Shown one piece after another: positions 1 to 8,656 of a stretch of 64,000 bases of DNA (positions within the stretch are counted from its first letter, which is position 1; the number at the start of each line of letters is the position of its first letter). The notes under the pieces were generated by a model. The model had not been told where the DNA came from and searched no databases. It was given only the letters and a program-made list of their open reading frames with translations. The DNA comes from Mesorhizobium huakuii (lineage in GTDB: Bacteria; Pseudomonadota; Alphaproteobacteria; Rhizobiales; Rhizobiaceae). A program made the position numbers and the translations under genes. The DNA lies in the NCBI RefSeq assembly GCF_014189455.1, contig NZ_CP050296.1, positions 5,452,001 through 5,516,000 of the forward strand. Direction: 5' to 3'.

Positions 1-4
1 AAGG

Positions 5-42
5 CATGATCCCCAAAAGTGGGAACCGGTTTTGGGACCATG
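5..42. repeat. short palindromic intergenic repeat (CCCAAAA/TTTTGGG type)
   Basis: Imperfect inverted repeat with outer arms CATG...CATG and an inner pair CCCAAAA/TTTTGGG, just past the 3' end of the LysE-type gene. Related copies with the same inner arms lie near 8549, 11640 and 11690. This matches the dispersed palindromic repeats common between genes in Mesorhizobium. It could fold as a hairpin in the transcript end of the LysE gene, but no U-run is visible. Confidence 0.65.
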
Positions 43-57
43 CTCTGCCGGAAGGGC

Positions 58-690
58 TCAGCGCTGAGCGTCGGTCGCCATCTTCAGCGCCAGCGCCGTC
101 AGCACGCCTCCCATCATCCAGCGCTGGATGACCAGCCACAATGGCCGCCCGGCAAGGAAGGTGGCGATCGAGCCGGCCGTCACCGCGATGATGGCATTGA
201 CGGTCAGGCTGATTGAGATCTGCGTCGCGCCCAGAACCAAGAGCTGCGACAGGACGTGGCCTTTGCCGATGCTGATGAATTGCGGCAGCAGCGACAGATA
301 GAGCACCGCCACCTTGGGGTTGAGCAGATTGGTCATCAGCCCCATGGCGAACAGCTTGCGCGGCCGGTCTTTCGGCAGGTCGCGCACCTGGAACGGCGAA
401 CGTCCGCCAGGCTTCACGGCCTGCCAGGCAAGCCACAAGAGATAGAGCACGCCGGCAAAGCGCAGCGCGTCATAGGCATAGGGCACGGCGAGCAGCAGCG
501 CGGTGATGCCGAACGCCGCCGACACCACATAGAACAGGAAGCCGACCGCGACCCCGCCAAGCGAGATCAGTCCGGCCTTCGGCCCTTGCGACAGCGAACG
601 CGAGATCAGGTAGATCATGTTCGGGCCTGGCGTCAGCACCATGCCGAGGCAGACCAGCGCGAAGGCGATATGATTGGCGGTATCGGGCAT
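58..690 (-). CDS. LysE family translocator (amino-acid exporter)
   Basis: Predicted inner-membrane exporter of the LysE/RhtB family, about 210 residues, the usual family length. The N-terminus carries the typical first helix with the TPGPNM signature at about residues 20-25, followed by several hydrophobic segments. The start at 690 was chosen because it begins right at the first helix; the open frame runs further up to 771 but that part is charged and unlike the family. Substrate cannot be told from sequence; relatives export lysine, threonine, homoserine or other small amino acids. It stands alone, with a palindromic repeat past its 3' end. Confidence 0.88.
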   Translation of the reverse strand: MPDTANHIAFALVCLGMVLTPGPNMIYLISRSLSQGPKAGLISLGGVAVGFLFYVVSAAFGITALLLAVPYAYDALRFAGVLYLLWLAWQAVKPGGRSPFQVRDLPKDRPRKLFAMGLMTNLLNPKVAVLYLSLLPQFISIGKGHVLSQLLVLGATQISISLTVNAIIAVTAGSIATFLAGRPLWLVIQRWMMGGVLTALALKMATDAQR

Positions 691-806
691 TGTTCGTCCC
701 CTAAGCGTGCCGCGATGGATGCGCGATCCCGCGAGCGGCTCCTCTGTGCCCGTGATCGCACGCGCCTGCAAGGGCTTGGCGGCGCCAGGCGTTGCGCCAG
801 ACGGCT

Positions 807-2792
807 TTAGCCGACTACCCGCAGGTTCGACAGTTCGTTGCCGATTTCCTTGAAATCGTTCGACAGGCTGGCGCCCGTCGCATTCCAGAACAGCTTCACC
901 GGCTTGGTCGGATCCGTCGGGTCCTTGCGGAAGCGCGAGTCCGACGAGCAGGATTTCAGCGCATCGATCGCCAGCTTGTCGCTTGCCTTGGTCGTCGACA
1001 GGTCGAGCGCCACCGTCATCACCATGATGTTGGCTGCCTTGGCGTTGTTGCAGAGCGTTGCCATCTGTTCGTTGAGTGCGTTGGTGTAATTGCCGTTCGA
1101 ATAGTCGAGCTGACCGATGGCGCTCGATGTGCCCATGAACATGCGGCCGACCGAGGTGCCGTTATAGCCGGGGTTGAGATAGCCGTAGGACGCATAGGTC
1201 GATTTCGAGTTGGCGGGATCTGAATAGCCCAGCGAGGAGGGTGTGTAGTAGGTGTTGGCGCCGTCGGTCAGCACGATCACCACCTTGTCGTTGCCCTTCT
1301 CGGTTTCCGGGCGCCCTTGCGTGAACGGTTCGCCGCTTGAGACCACCCGCCAGCCCCACGCCAGGCCCTCGGGAACATTGGTGCCGCCATTCGGCTGCAT
1401 CAGGTCGATCGCGGCCTTGATCGCGGTGGCCCCATCGGTGACGCTGACATCGGTCAGCGGCGTGATCGGGTTGGTGGTGCAGCTGTAGTTCGGGCCATTG
1501 CCGGAGGGCAGCGCCGGCGCATCGATCGGCCGCAGCTGGAAATATTTGGCCATGTTACGCAGCCGCGTTTGGCCGGTGCTGCTCGAAGGATCGTCGTTCC
1601 ACCAGCTGTTCACCGCGCCGTAGGTCACCGGGGCGGCTTCGTCGGGGTCCTGGGTGAGCTTCCAGTGATTGCCGGGCTCGTCGGGAGCGAACATCGGCAC
1701 GAACATCGTTGCCGGATCGCCGACGCCTATGCCCGTGTTGGCCGAGCCGCCGGATGGCGGGGTGTCGTTGACATTGTAGGGGTAGGGCCGGGCCTCCACG
1801 CAGCCCTGCCAGCTGGCAAACGGACCGTAGGAATCGATGTAGTCATATTCGTCGTGGCTGCGTCTGCAGGTGTTGTTCGAATTGTACTCGTCGCAAACCA
1901 CCCGCTTGCTGTTGACGACACGCTCGTGGTTGGTGACGACCTTCATGTCCCGATACAGCGAAAACCGGGTCAGCATCTGGCCTTCCTCGGTGCCCCAGCC
2001 AGTGCCGCGCTTGTACCAGATGCCGTTGGTCTGCTGGGCGTATTTGTTGGCCGCATTCAGCGTCGACCAGTCAAAATTCTCGTTCGACACCGGCGACAGG
2101 CCTTCGGTGTCCATCCACGACGCGTTGCCATTGCCGGGGCCGACATTGACCGAAGCGGCAAAGGGCACGAGGCCGAACTGCACCGGCTTGTCGACCTGCT
2201 TGATCATGACCGCCTGCTGGGCCAGCGTGTCGACCAGCTGCTTCGACGCAGTCTTGAGAAGATCGATGCGCTTTTGTCCAGAGCCGGTGCCGAGTGTGGT
2301 CATCGATCCGGAATTGTCGAGCACCAGGGCAACTTCCAGCGTGTTCTTCAGCCGCACCTGGGAGGTGACGTTGAAGCTGATCCTCTGGTTCGCATCGGTC
2401 GCGGATTTGCCGACCATCTGGGCGAAGGCAGGATAGAAATAGGGCTTGTAGGCAAGCTGCGCCGTCATCGTGAGCAGGCCACCGCCGCTGGTGTTGCTCG
2501 GCAAAGTGACGTTGAGCGTCGTGCTGGCGGGATCGACATCGTTCAGGTTGGCATTGAAGAAATCGAGCGCATAGGCTCTCAACTGGTCGTCGGTCGCGCC
2601 TTCCGTCAGCCGGCGCGCCGTGGCGAAGTTGGCGGCATCGAGCGCATTCGTCACCATCTGCTTTTCGCGGTTCATTTCGGTGAAGTCGACCGCGATCGCC
2701 AGGCCGCCCATCAACGGCACCATCGCCACGACTGTCATAAGAGCATAGTTTCCGCGTCTGTCGCGGCGGAACTGGCGCCAGATTTCATGCAT
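807..2792 (-). CDS. TadE/TadG-like pilus-assembly protein with von Willebrand factor A domain
   Basis: A 661-residue protein with the TadE/TadG layout: a short basic N-terminus (RDRRGNYAL), one membrane helix at about residues 18-36, then a large extracytoplasmic region. Residues 159-163 (DNSGS) form a MIDAS metal-binding motif at the start of a von Willebrand A domain, and VIVLTDGAN lies near the end of that domain. TadG-type proteins are minor pilin-like parts of the tight-adherence (Flp) system; many rhizobia carry such genes apart from the tad cluster, as here. No other tad gene is near. It is transcribed away from the HAD gene, with a 302-base gap between the two starts. Confidence 0.8.
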   Translation of the reverse strand: MHEIWRQFRRDRRGNYALMTVVAMVPLMGGLAIAVDFTEMNREKQMVTNALDAANFATARRLTEGATDDQLRAYALDFFNANLNDVDPASTTLNVTLPSNTSGGGLLTMTAQLAYKPYFYPAFAQMVGKSATDANQRISFNVTSQVRLKNTLEVALVLDNSGSMTTLGTGSGQKRIDLLKTASKQLVDTLAQQAVMIKQVDKPVQFGLVPFAASVNVGPGNGNASWMDTEGLSPVSNENFDWSTLNAANKYAQQTNGIWYKRGTGWGTEEGQMLTRFSLYRDMKVVTNHERVVNSKRVVCDEYNSNNTCRRSHDEYDYIDSYGPFASWQGCVEARPYPYNVNDTPPSGGSANTGIGVGDPATMFVPMFAPDEPGNHWKLTQDPDEAAPVTYGAVNSWWNDDPSSSTGQTRLRNMAKYFQLRPIDAPALPSGNGPNYSCTTNPITPLTDVSVTDGATAIKAAIDLMQPNGGTNVPEGLAWGWRVVSSGEPFTQGRPETEKGNDKVVIVLTDGANTYYTPSSLGYSDPANSKSTYASYGYLNPGYNGTSVGRMFMGTSSAIGQLDYSNGNYTNALNEQMATLCNNAKAANIMVMTVALDLSTTKASDKLAIDALKSCSSDSRFRKDPTDPTKPVKLFWNATGASLSNDFKEIGNELSNLRVVG

Positions 2793-3094
2793 GTCTTGCA
2801 GCGGCCCCCGCCGGCGGATTCTCGATTTGACGCCAACTTTTCACAAAACGCTGAAGGACGGGTTTGGGAAACCGCTCTATTGCTTGGTTGGCGCTTCACC
2901 AACCGCTAACCAATGCGAGGGCAGCGGGCGCGATGCGGTTCAACACAAAACGCCCTGCTTAGTCAGGGGAACTTGCCGATCAACTGACGATGCGTGAAAG
3001 CTGGTGACAGCATGGATCGGTTCGGATAATTCGAACCCGCTGCGGCGAACCGTCCGGCCGGGGCACTCGCAACGCTCATATTGAAGGAAACGGC
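2793..3094. other. divergent intergenic region, no gene seen
   Basis: About 300 bases between the starts of the TadG-like gene and the HAD phosphatase gene. It must hold promoters for both directions, but I see no clear -35/-10 pair, palindrome or conserved small reading frame. The short open frames on both strands look like chance. Confidence 0.5.
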
Positions 3095-3955
3095 ATGGCG
3101 GATTCGCCTGAAATCGTCGGCTCGCTCGAAGACGTCTCGAAAGCCTATTCGGCAATTCTTTGCGATGTCTGGGGCGTGGTGCACAATGGCGAATGGCATT
3201 TTCCCGCTGCCGCGGCGGCGCTGGCCAAGGCAAGGGCAGCCGGTATTCCCGTTGTCCTCATTACCAACTCGCCCCGCCGCAACACCGATGTCGTGGCTCA
3301 GATGAGCGCAATCGGCGTTCCGCCGTCAGCCTACGACCGTGTGGTGACCTCGGGCGACGTGACCCGTGACCTGATCGCGGAGGGGCCACGCAAGGTTTTC
3401 CACATCGGCGCCGACCGCGACCTGACCCTCTATGACGGCCTCGATGTCGATCTCGTCGAGGAATTCGAAGCCGCCGGCGTTGTCTGCACCGGGCTGTTCA
3501 ATGACGAGGTCGAGAAGCCTGAGGATTATGCGGAAATGCTGCGCCGATTGCGGGCCAGAAACCTGCCGTTCATCTGCGCCAATCCCGATATCATGGTGGA
3601 GCGCGGCGAACGGATCATCTGGTGCGCCGGTGCCCTGGCGCGCGACTATGCCCAGCTCGGCGGCCGCACGCTGATCGCCGGAAAGCCCTATGCGCCCGTC
3701 TACGACGTTGCGATGAAGGAGGTGGCGGAGGTGCTTGGCCGGCCGGTTGAGCGTTCTCAGGTGTTGGCCATCGGCGACGGGATGATGACCGATGTGAAGG
3801 GCGCGGCCGACAATGGTTTCGACGTTCTCTATGTTTCCGGCGGCATTCATGCCCGCGACTACGGCGATGCATCCCGGCCGGACCCGGCAAAACTCGGGCT
3901 CTTCCTGGAACGGCACGGCTATCGTCCGGTGGCCGTCATGGTCAGACTGCAGTAG
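3095..3955 (+). CDS. HAD superfamily subclass IIA hydrolase (TIGR01459-like)
   Basis: A 286-residue NagD-like phosphatase. Motif I reads CDVWGVVHNG at about residues 24-33, the DxWG variant typical of the TIGR01459 group rather than the classical DxDxT; motif II lies in VLITNSPR, and the C-terminal AIGDGMMTDVKGA supplies the acidic metal site, preceded by the conserved lysine in AGKPY. Class IIA cap domain is expected between them. Substrate is unknown; relatives hydrolyse small phosphoesters such as sugar or nucleotide monophosphates. Its stop codon directly abuts the start of ribF, so the two are likely co-transcribed, which may hint at a flavin-nucleotide substrate, but that is inference. 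Confidence 0.85.
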   Translation: MADSPEIVGSLEDVSKAYSAILCDVWGVVHNGEWHFPAAAAALAKARAAGIPVVLITNSPRRNTDVVAQMSAIGVPPSAYDRVVTSGDVTRDLIAEGPRKVFHIGADRDLTLYDGLDVDLVEEFEAAGVVCTGLFNDEVEKPEDYAEMLRRLRARNLPFICANPDIMVERGERIIWCAGALARDYAQLGGRTLIAGKPYAPVYDVAMKEVAEVLGRPVERSQVLAIGDGMMTDVKGAADNGFDVLYVSGGIHARDYGDASRPDPAKLGLFLERHGYRPVAVMVRLQ

Positions 3956-4942
3956 GTGGCAATGGTAGCCTTCCAGCATCTCTCGGCAACCGCGCCGCTG
4001 CCCGCCAACCTGCGTGGCGGCGTTGTCGCGATCGGCAATTTCGATGGCGTCCACCGTGGCCATCAGGCGGTGCTCGAACTGGCGCTGGCCGAGGCTGTGC
4101 GGCGTGACGTGCCGGCCCTGGTGCTGAGCTTCGAACCGCATCCGCGAAAGGTCTTCAGGCCTGACATGCCGCTGTTCGTGCTGACGCCGCCGCCGATGAA
4201 GGCGCGGCTTCTGTCATTGCTGGGCTTTGCCGCACTCGTCGAGCAGCCATTCACGCGCGACTTCGCCTCGCTGTCGGCGGAAGCGTTCGTCACCGACGTG
4301 CTGGAAAGGACGCTCGGCATCACCCACGCCGTGACCGGTTTCGATTTCCATTTCGGCAAGGATCGCCAGGGCGGACCGGCCTATCTGATGGCGGCCGGCG
4401 AACGCCATGGCTTTGGCGTCACACTTGTCGACGCCTTTCGCGACGAGGGCGCCGAGGTGGTTTCATCGAGCCGGATCCGGGCCTTGCTCTGCAATGGCGA
4501 GGTGGCCGAGGCCGCCGGTCTGCTCGGCTATCGCTTCACTGTGGAAAGCGAGGTCGTCGGCGGCCAGCAACTCGGACGAACGCTCGGCTTTCCCACGGCG
4601 AATATGCGGCTTCCCGCGGAAGCCACCCTCAAGGAAGGAATCTATGCCGTCCGCTTCCGGCGCGCCGACGGCACGCTGCATGACGGTGTCGCCAGCTTTG
4701 GCCGCCGCCCGACTGTCGATGACAATGGCGCGCCGCTTCTGGAAACCTTCGTCTTCGATTTTTCCGGCGATCTCTATGGCGAGACCTGCCAGGTCTCGTT
4801 CTTCGGCTTCCTGCGCAGCGAGATCAAATTTGATGGACTCGATGCCTTGGTGGTGCAGATGAAGCGCGATGAAGCCGAAGCACGCGCGCTGCTTGCCGGC
4901 GTCAAGCCGCTATCCGGTCTGGACGCTTCCGTGGCGTTCTGA
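3956..4942 (+). CDS. ribF: bifunctional riboflavin kinase / FAD synthetase
   Basis: Makes FMN from riboflavin and then FAD, both with ATP, in the cytoplasm. The N-terminal nucleotidyltransferase domain shows IGNFDGVHRGHQ at about residues 26-37 and the SSSRIRALL region near residue 170; the C-terminal riboflavin kinase domain shows GRTLGFPTAN near residue 210. Length of 328 fits the family. The frame opens with GTG at 3956 directly after the HAD stop; an ATG two codons later (3962) is an equally good start. Tight linkage to the upstream HAD gene suggests an operon. Confidence 0.95.
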   Translation: MAMVAFQHLSATAPLPANLRGGVVAIGNFDGVHRGHQAVLELALAEAVRRDVPALVLSFEPHPRKVFRPDMPLFVLTPPPMKARLLSLLGFAALVEQPFTRDFASLSAEAFVTDVLERTLGITHAVTGFDFHFGKDRQGGPAYLMAAGERHGFGVTLVDAFRDEGAEVVSSSRIRALLCNGEVAEAAGLLGYRFTVESEVVGGQQLGRTLGFPTANMRLPAEATLKEGIYAVRFRRADGTLHDGVASFGRRPTVDDNGAPLLETFVFDFSGDLYGETCQVSFFGFLRSEIKFDGLDALVVQMKRDEAEARALLAGVKPLSGLDASVAF

Positions 4943-4943
4943 G

Positions 4944-5498
4944 CTACTTCTTCAGCGCAAGGCCGACCGCGATGAAGGTCCAGCCCTGGAAGATCAGGTC
5001 GATCGCCAGGAACAGTCCGAGCACCCACAGGCTGTTGACCGGCCAACCCATGGCGATGATCAAGCCCGCAAGCACGCTGATGATGCCTGCCGCGACGATC
5101 CAGCCCCAGCCCTGTTCCGGGCGGTGACTGTAGCCGACCCAAGCCCGCAGCGCGCCGGAGGCGACGAGCGCAACGGCGAGCAGGAAGGTCAGCACCGCCG
5201 AGGCCAGCAGCGGATTGTCGAAAGCGAAAAATCCGGCGACCGCGTAAAGCAGTCCGCTGAGCAGCCAGTATAAGAAGCGGCTCCAGGTCTTGACCCCGAA
5301 AGCATGCATGATCTCTATGATGCCGGCCACCAGCATCAGCCAGCCGACGACATAGACGGAAGCCACCGTGGCGATGAACAGATTGCCAAAGGCAATGCCG
5401 CCGAGGATCAGCAGCAACACGCCCAGTCCGACAAACCATCCCCACTTCGCCCGGGTCTCCCCGATCGCGTTCTTCAGTGTATCGCCGTGCAAGGTCAT
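4944..5498 (-). CDS. HdeD family membrane protein (DUF308)
   Basis: A 184-residue integral membrane protein with about six hydrophobic helices, the HdeD/DUF308 layout of paired short repeats rich in glycine (for example GVLLLILGGIAFGN and VAGIIEIMHAF). HdeD in E. coli is linked to acid resistance at high cell density; the role in rhizobia is not established. The ATG at 5498 follows a GGAGGGAGA ribosome site. The gene converges on ribF, whose stop lies two bases from its own stop. Confidence 0.85.
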   Translation of the reverse strand: MTLHGDTLKNAIGETRAKWGWFVGLGVLLLILGGIAFGNLFIATVASVYVVGWLMLVAGIIEIMHAFGVKTWSRFLYWLLSGLLYAVAGFFAFDNPLLASAVLTFLLAVALVASGALRAWVGYSHRPEQGWGWIVAAGIISVLAGLIIAMGWPVNSLWVLGLFLAIDLIFQGWTFIAVGLALKK

Positions 5499-5640
5499 GA
5501 TCCATCTCCCTCCACATCTGGCCGCGCATCCTGCGGTTGAAGGAAGATAATCCCAATGGCACTACCCGTCCAGCGCGGTGGCTATTGCAAAGGCGCGTCG
5601 AAGCTGGTGTCATCCCCCTTTGCACCAGGGAGGTATGACA

Positions 5641-7191
5641 ATGAAGCGATCCCATGGGCTCGCCCTGTTTTCCTCAACTCTCGCCCTGCTCGCTGCCACT
5701 GCGGCTTCCGCATTCGCAGCGCAGCCCGGCGATCCGCCGGATGGCATCACCAAGATAGAAACGGTGGTCGTCATCTTCGCCGAGAACCGCGCCTTCGACA
5801 ATCTCTATGGCCATTTTCCCGGTGCCGAAGGCATCGACAAAGCCAGCCAGGAAAGCCTACAGCAGCGCGACCGTGACGGCTCGGTGCTGTCCGAACTGCC
5901 GCCGGTGTGGGACGGGCTGACCGCCAAGGGCGTCACGCCGCCGGTGACGCAGGCGATGACCGAGCACCTTCCAAACGCGCCGTTCACCGTGAACGACGCG
6001 AAGGGTTTCAACGTGCAGCTCAGCGTCACAACGCGCGATCTCTGGCATCGCTACTACCAGAACCAGATGCAGATCAACGGCGGCAAGAACGACATGTTCG
6101 TTGCCTGGGCCGATTCAGGTGCCATGCCGATGAGCAATTGGGACGCTTCCAAGACCGACATGTGGTCGGTCGCGCAGAAATACGTGCTGGCCGATCATTT
6201 CTTCATGGGTGGGTTCGGCGGCTCGTTTTTCAACCACCAATGGCTGATCTGCGCTTGCGCGCCTTACTACGCCGATGCCGACAAGAGCCCGGCCAAACCG
6301 TCGATTTCGGTAACGGATGATAGCGGCACAGCGCTGAAGATCGCCGACAATTCGCCGAAATCGGCGCGCGACGGCATTCCGAAATTTGTCTCCGATGGCA
6401 ATCTGACGCCGGACTTCCACGCGGTGAACACGATGCAGCCGCCTTACCAACCGAGCGGCACCGATCCGGCGCCTGGCGGCGATCCGCTCCTTGCGGATCC
6501 GGCCAAGCCCACCACGCTGCCGCCCCAGACGGAGCCGACCATCGGCGACATGCTTAGCCTCAAGCACATCACCTGGGCATGGTATTCGGGCGCCTGGCAG
6601 TACACGCTCGACCACGGCAACAACTCGCCGATTCCGAATTTCCAGTACCACCACCAACCGTTCAATTATTATGCCAATTACGCGCCGGGCACCGCTGCCA
6701 GGCGCGAACATTTGCGCGACGGCGGGCTGGGCGGCGTTAGCTTCATCCAGGCGATCGACGACGGCGCCCTGCCACAGGTCTCCTTCTACAAGCCACAGGG
6801 CAATCTCAACGAGCATTCCGGCTATGCCGACATCGAGGCCGGAGATCGCCATATCGCCGACGTCGTCGCCCATCTGGAGAAAAGCCCGCAATGGCCGCAT
6901 ATGCTGGTCGTCGTCACCTATGACGAGAATGGCGGCATCTGGGATCACGTCGCTCCGCCCAAGGGCGACCGCTGGGGGCCGGGCACACGCATCCCCGCCA
7001 TCATCGTTTCGCCCTTCGCCAAGCACGGCTATGTCGATCAGACGCCCTATGACACGACTTCGATCCTGCGCTTCATCACCGAGCGCTTCGAACTGCCGGT
7101 GCTGTACGGCATCGTGGTTCGCGACAGGGCCGTCGCCGCGCACGGCGAACCACCGCTCGGCGATCTTACCGCCGGGCTCGACCTCAATTGA
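5641..7191 (+). CDS. secreted alkaline phosphatase-fold phosphoesterase (acid phosphatase / phospholipase C family)
   Basis: A 516-residue protein of the phosphoesterase family PF04185, which includes AcpA-type acid phosphatases and phospholipases C. A signal peptide covers about residues 1-25 and ends in ASAFA. Family motifs are FAENRAFDNLYG near the N-terminus, GGFGGSFFNHQW in the middle, and NEHSGY plus VTYDENGGIWDHV near the C-terminus, which supply metal ligands. The start at 5641 is preferred over 5635 because GGGAGG lies seven bases ahead of it. It probably releases phosphate from organic esters in the periplasm; substrate is not known. Confidence 0.85.
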   Translation: MKRSHGLALFSSTLALLAATAASAFAAQPGDPPDGITKIETVVVIFAENRAFDNLYGHFPGAEGIDKASQESLQQRDRDGSVLSELPPVWDGLTAKGVTPPVTQAMTEHLPNAPFTVNDAKGFNVQLSVTTRDLWHRYYQNQMQINGGKNDMFVAWADSGAMPMSNWDASKTDMWSVAQKYVLADHFFMGGFGGSFFNHQWLICACAPYYADADKSPAKPSISVTDDSGTALKIADNSPKSARDGIPKFVSDGNLTPDFHAVNTMQPPYQPSGTDPAPGGDPLLADPAKPTTLPPQTEPTIGDMLSLKHITWAWYSGAWQYTLDHGNNSPIPNFQYHHQPFNYYANYAPGTAARREHLRDGGLGGVSFIQAIDDGALPQVSFYKPQGNLNEHSGYADIEAGDRHIADVVAHLEKSPQWPHMLVVVTYDENGGIWDHVAPPKGDRWGPGTRIPAIIVSPFAKHGYVDQTPYDTTSILRFITERFELPVLYGIVVRDRAVAAHGEPPLGDLTAGLDLN

Positions 7192-7214
7192 AGGCCCGTG
7201 TCCGCAGGAAAACG

Positions 7215-7427
7215 ATGAACGTTGACGGGATCGTCGCCCTTGTCACCGCTGCCGGCATCGAGCTTATCGACCGCCGCCGCAACGCCAAGGGCGACGGCTG
7301 GTCGCTAAGCTTTGCCAACGGTGCAACGGTGGAGGTGGGTGACGACGGATCGGCGCGCATTGCCGGCAAGGGCAGCAAGACCGTGAGAGGGCTGCTGGAC
7401 TTGCCGACCGCGCCGCGCCGCGCCTGA
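7215..7427 (+). CDS. small hypothetical protein
   Basis: A 70-residue frame 23 bases after the phosphoesterase stop, starting at an ATG with AGGAAAACG ahead of it. I do not recognise a family. It is soluble and compact with no membrane segment; the pattern GWSLSFANGATVEVGDDGSA suggests a small beta-rich fold. Position and strand suggest co-transcription with the phosphoesterase. A TTG start at 7188 overlapping the upstream stop is also possible. Confidence 0.5.
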   Translation: MNVDGIVALVTAAGIELIDRRRNAKGDGWSLSFANGATVEVGDDGSARIAGKGSKTVRGLLDLPTAPRRA

Positions 7428-7557
7428 TCCGGCGCGGCCGGACACAAGGTTGGCCGACGCAACTGTTACGGATGTTAAGTCAAATTTTACCGAACTGGCG
7501 CCATGGCTTGAGCGATGCCGGGTGTTTGTTCCGGCGTGTTTCGCGTAAGGGGTATCG

Positions 7558-8367
7558 ATGCGTATTGTCCGAGCGATTCCGCTGCTTCTGACTGCCTCCT
7601 TGCTGGGCGCCTCCGCGGCCGAGGCCGGCGATGGCGCTTTCGGCTGGCTGTCCGGCGACTGGTATCTGACGGTTGGCGCCACTGGCCTGGTCGCGCCCAA
7701 TTTCGAGGGCGGCAAGAAATACATGCTGAGCGCCCAGCCCATCATCTCCTTGGGCAAGGCAGGCCCCCAGGCACGCTTCACCTCGCGCAACGACAACATT
7801 TCGCTGGCGCTTGTCGATGACGGCAGCGTCCGCGCCGGCCTGACCGGCAAGTTCCTGTTCTCACGCGATGACAGCAATGCCGACGAGCTCAAGGGTCTCG
7901 ATCCGGTCCGCTGGGGCGGCGAAGTCGGCGGCTTCTTCGAATTCTATCCGACGGACTGGATGCGCGCGCGTGCCGAATTGCGGCATGGCATCCGTGCCCA
8001 CAACGGCTTTGTCGCCGATATCGCCGCCGACGCCTTCTATGATGTGACGCCAACCGTCAGGATTTCGGGTGGCCCGCGCGTGTCCTTTGCCTCGGCCAAC
8101 TATTTCGACGCTTATTATGGCGTCAACGCACAGGAAGCCGTGGCCTCGGGCCTGAGCCAGTACAATCCCGGCGGCGGCCTGAAATCCGTCGGTCTCGGCG
8201 GCGCGGTGACCTGGAAGGTGACCGATCCGATGACCGCCAGCCTGTTCGGCGAATATTCACGCCTGAAAGGCCCGGCGGCCGATTCCAGCCTGGTCAAGGA
8301 GCGCGGCGACCGCAACCAGTTCATGGTCGGCGTGTCGACCACCTATCGCTTCGACTTCAAGATGTAG
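7558..8367 (+). CDS. MipA/OmpV family outer-membrane protein
   Basis: A 269-residue outer-membrane beta-barrel protein. A signal peptide of about 22 residues ends in ASAAEA. The rest shows alternating polar and hydrophobic strands, the family pattern GLVAPNFEGG near residue 40, and a C-terminal strand ending in TYRFDFKM, where an aromatic residue near the end is typical for barrel insertion. MipA in E. coli is a scaffold for murein enzymes and OmpV-type proteins occur in stress responses; function here is unknown. AAGGGG lies just ahead of the ATG. Confidence 0.87.
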   Translation: MRIVRAIPLLLTASLLGASAAEAGDGAFGWLSGDWYLTVGATGLVAPNFEGGKKYMLSAQPIISLGKAGPQARFTSRNDNISLALVDDGSVRAGLTGKFLFSRDDSNADELKGLDPVRWGGEVGGFFEFYPTDWMRARAELRHGIRAHNGFVADIAADAFYDVTPTVRISGGPRVSFASANYFDAYYGVNAQEAVASGLSQYNPGGGLKSVGLGGAVTWKVTDPMTASLFGEYSRLKGPAADSSLVKERGDRNQFMVGVSTTYRFDFKM

Positions 8368-8548
8368 GCGAGATCGAACGAGACGCTTTATTCCTGCGCC
8401 TATCTCCGCTAAAAGCCACGCCATGATGAGCTTTTCGCGCCTTTTCGCGATCGCGATACGAATTACTGGCCCGGTGTTCCGGGTGGCCTGAGCGCCGCCG
8501 GAGCCGCCGGGAGTTTCGCGTGCGCCCTCGCGCTTTTTCCAGAACATC

Positions 8549-8599
8549 GACGCATATCGCCCAAAAAGTGGGTCCGGTTTTGGGAAAACGATAGGCGTC
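8549..8599. repeat. short palindromic intergenic repeat (CCCAAAA/TTTTGGG type)
   Basis: Palindrome with outer arms GACGC/GCGTC and inner arms CCCAAAA/TTTTGGG, lying in the gap before ileS. Same family as the copies at 5-42 and 11639-11745. It sits about 60 bases ahead of the ileS start, so it would lie in or near the leader of that gene. Confidence 0.65.
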
Positions 8600-8656
8600 A
8601 ACCAAAGACTTCAACGCCCGGGCTTTGTGCCGACGGGCTACGCAGATGGCAGATCA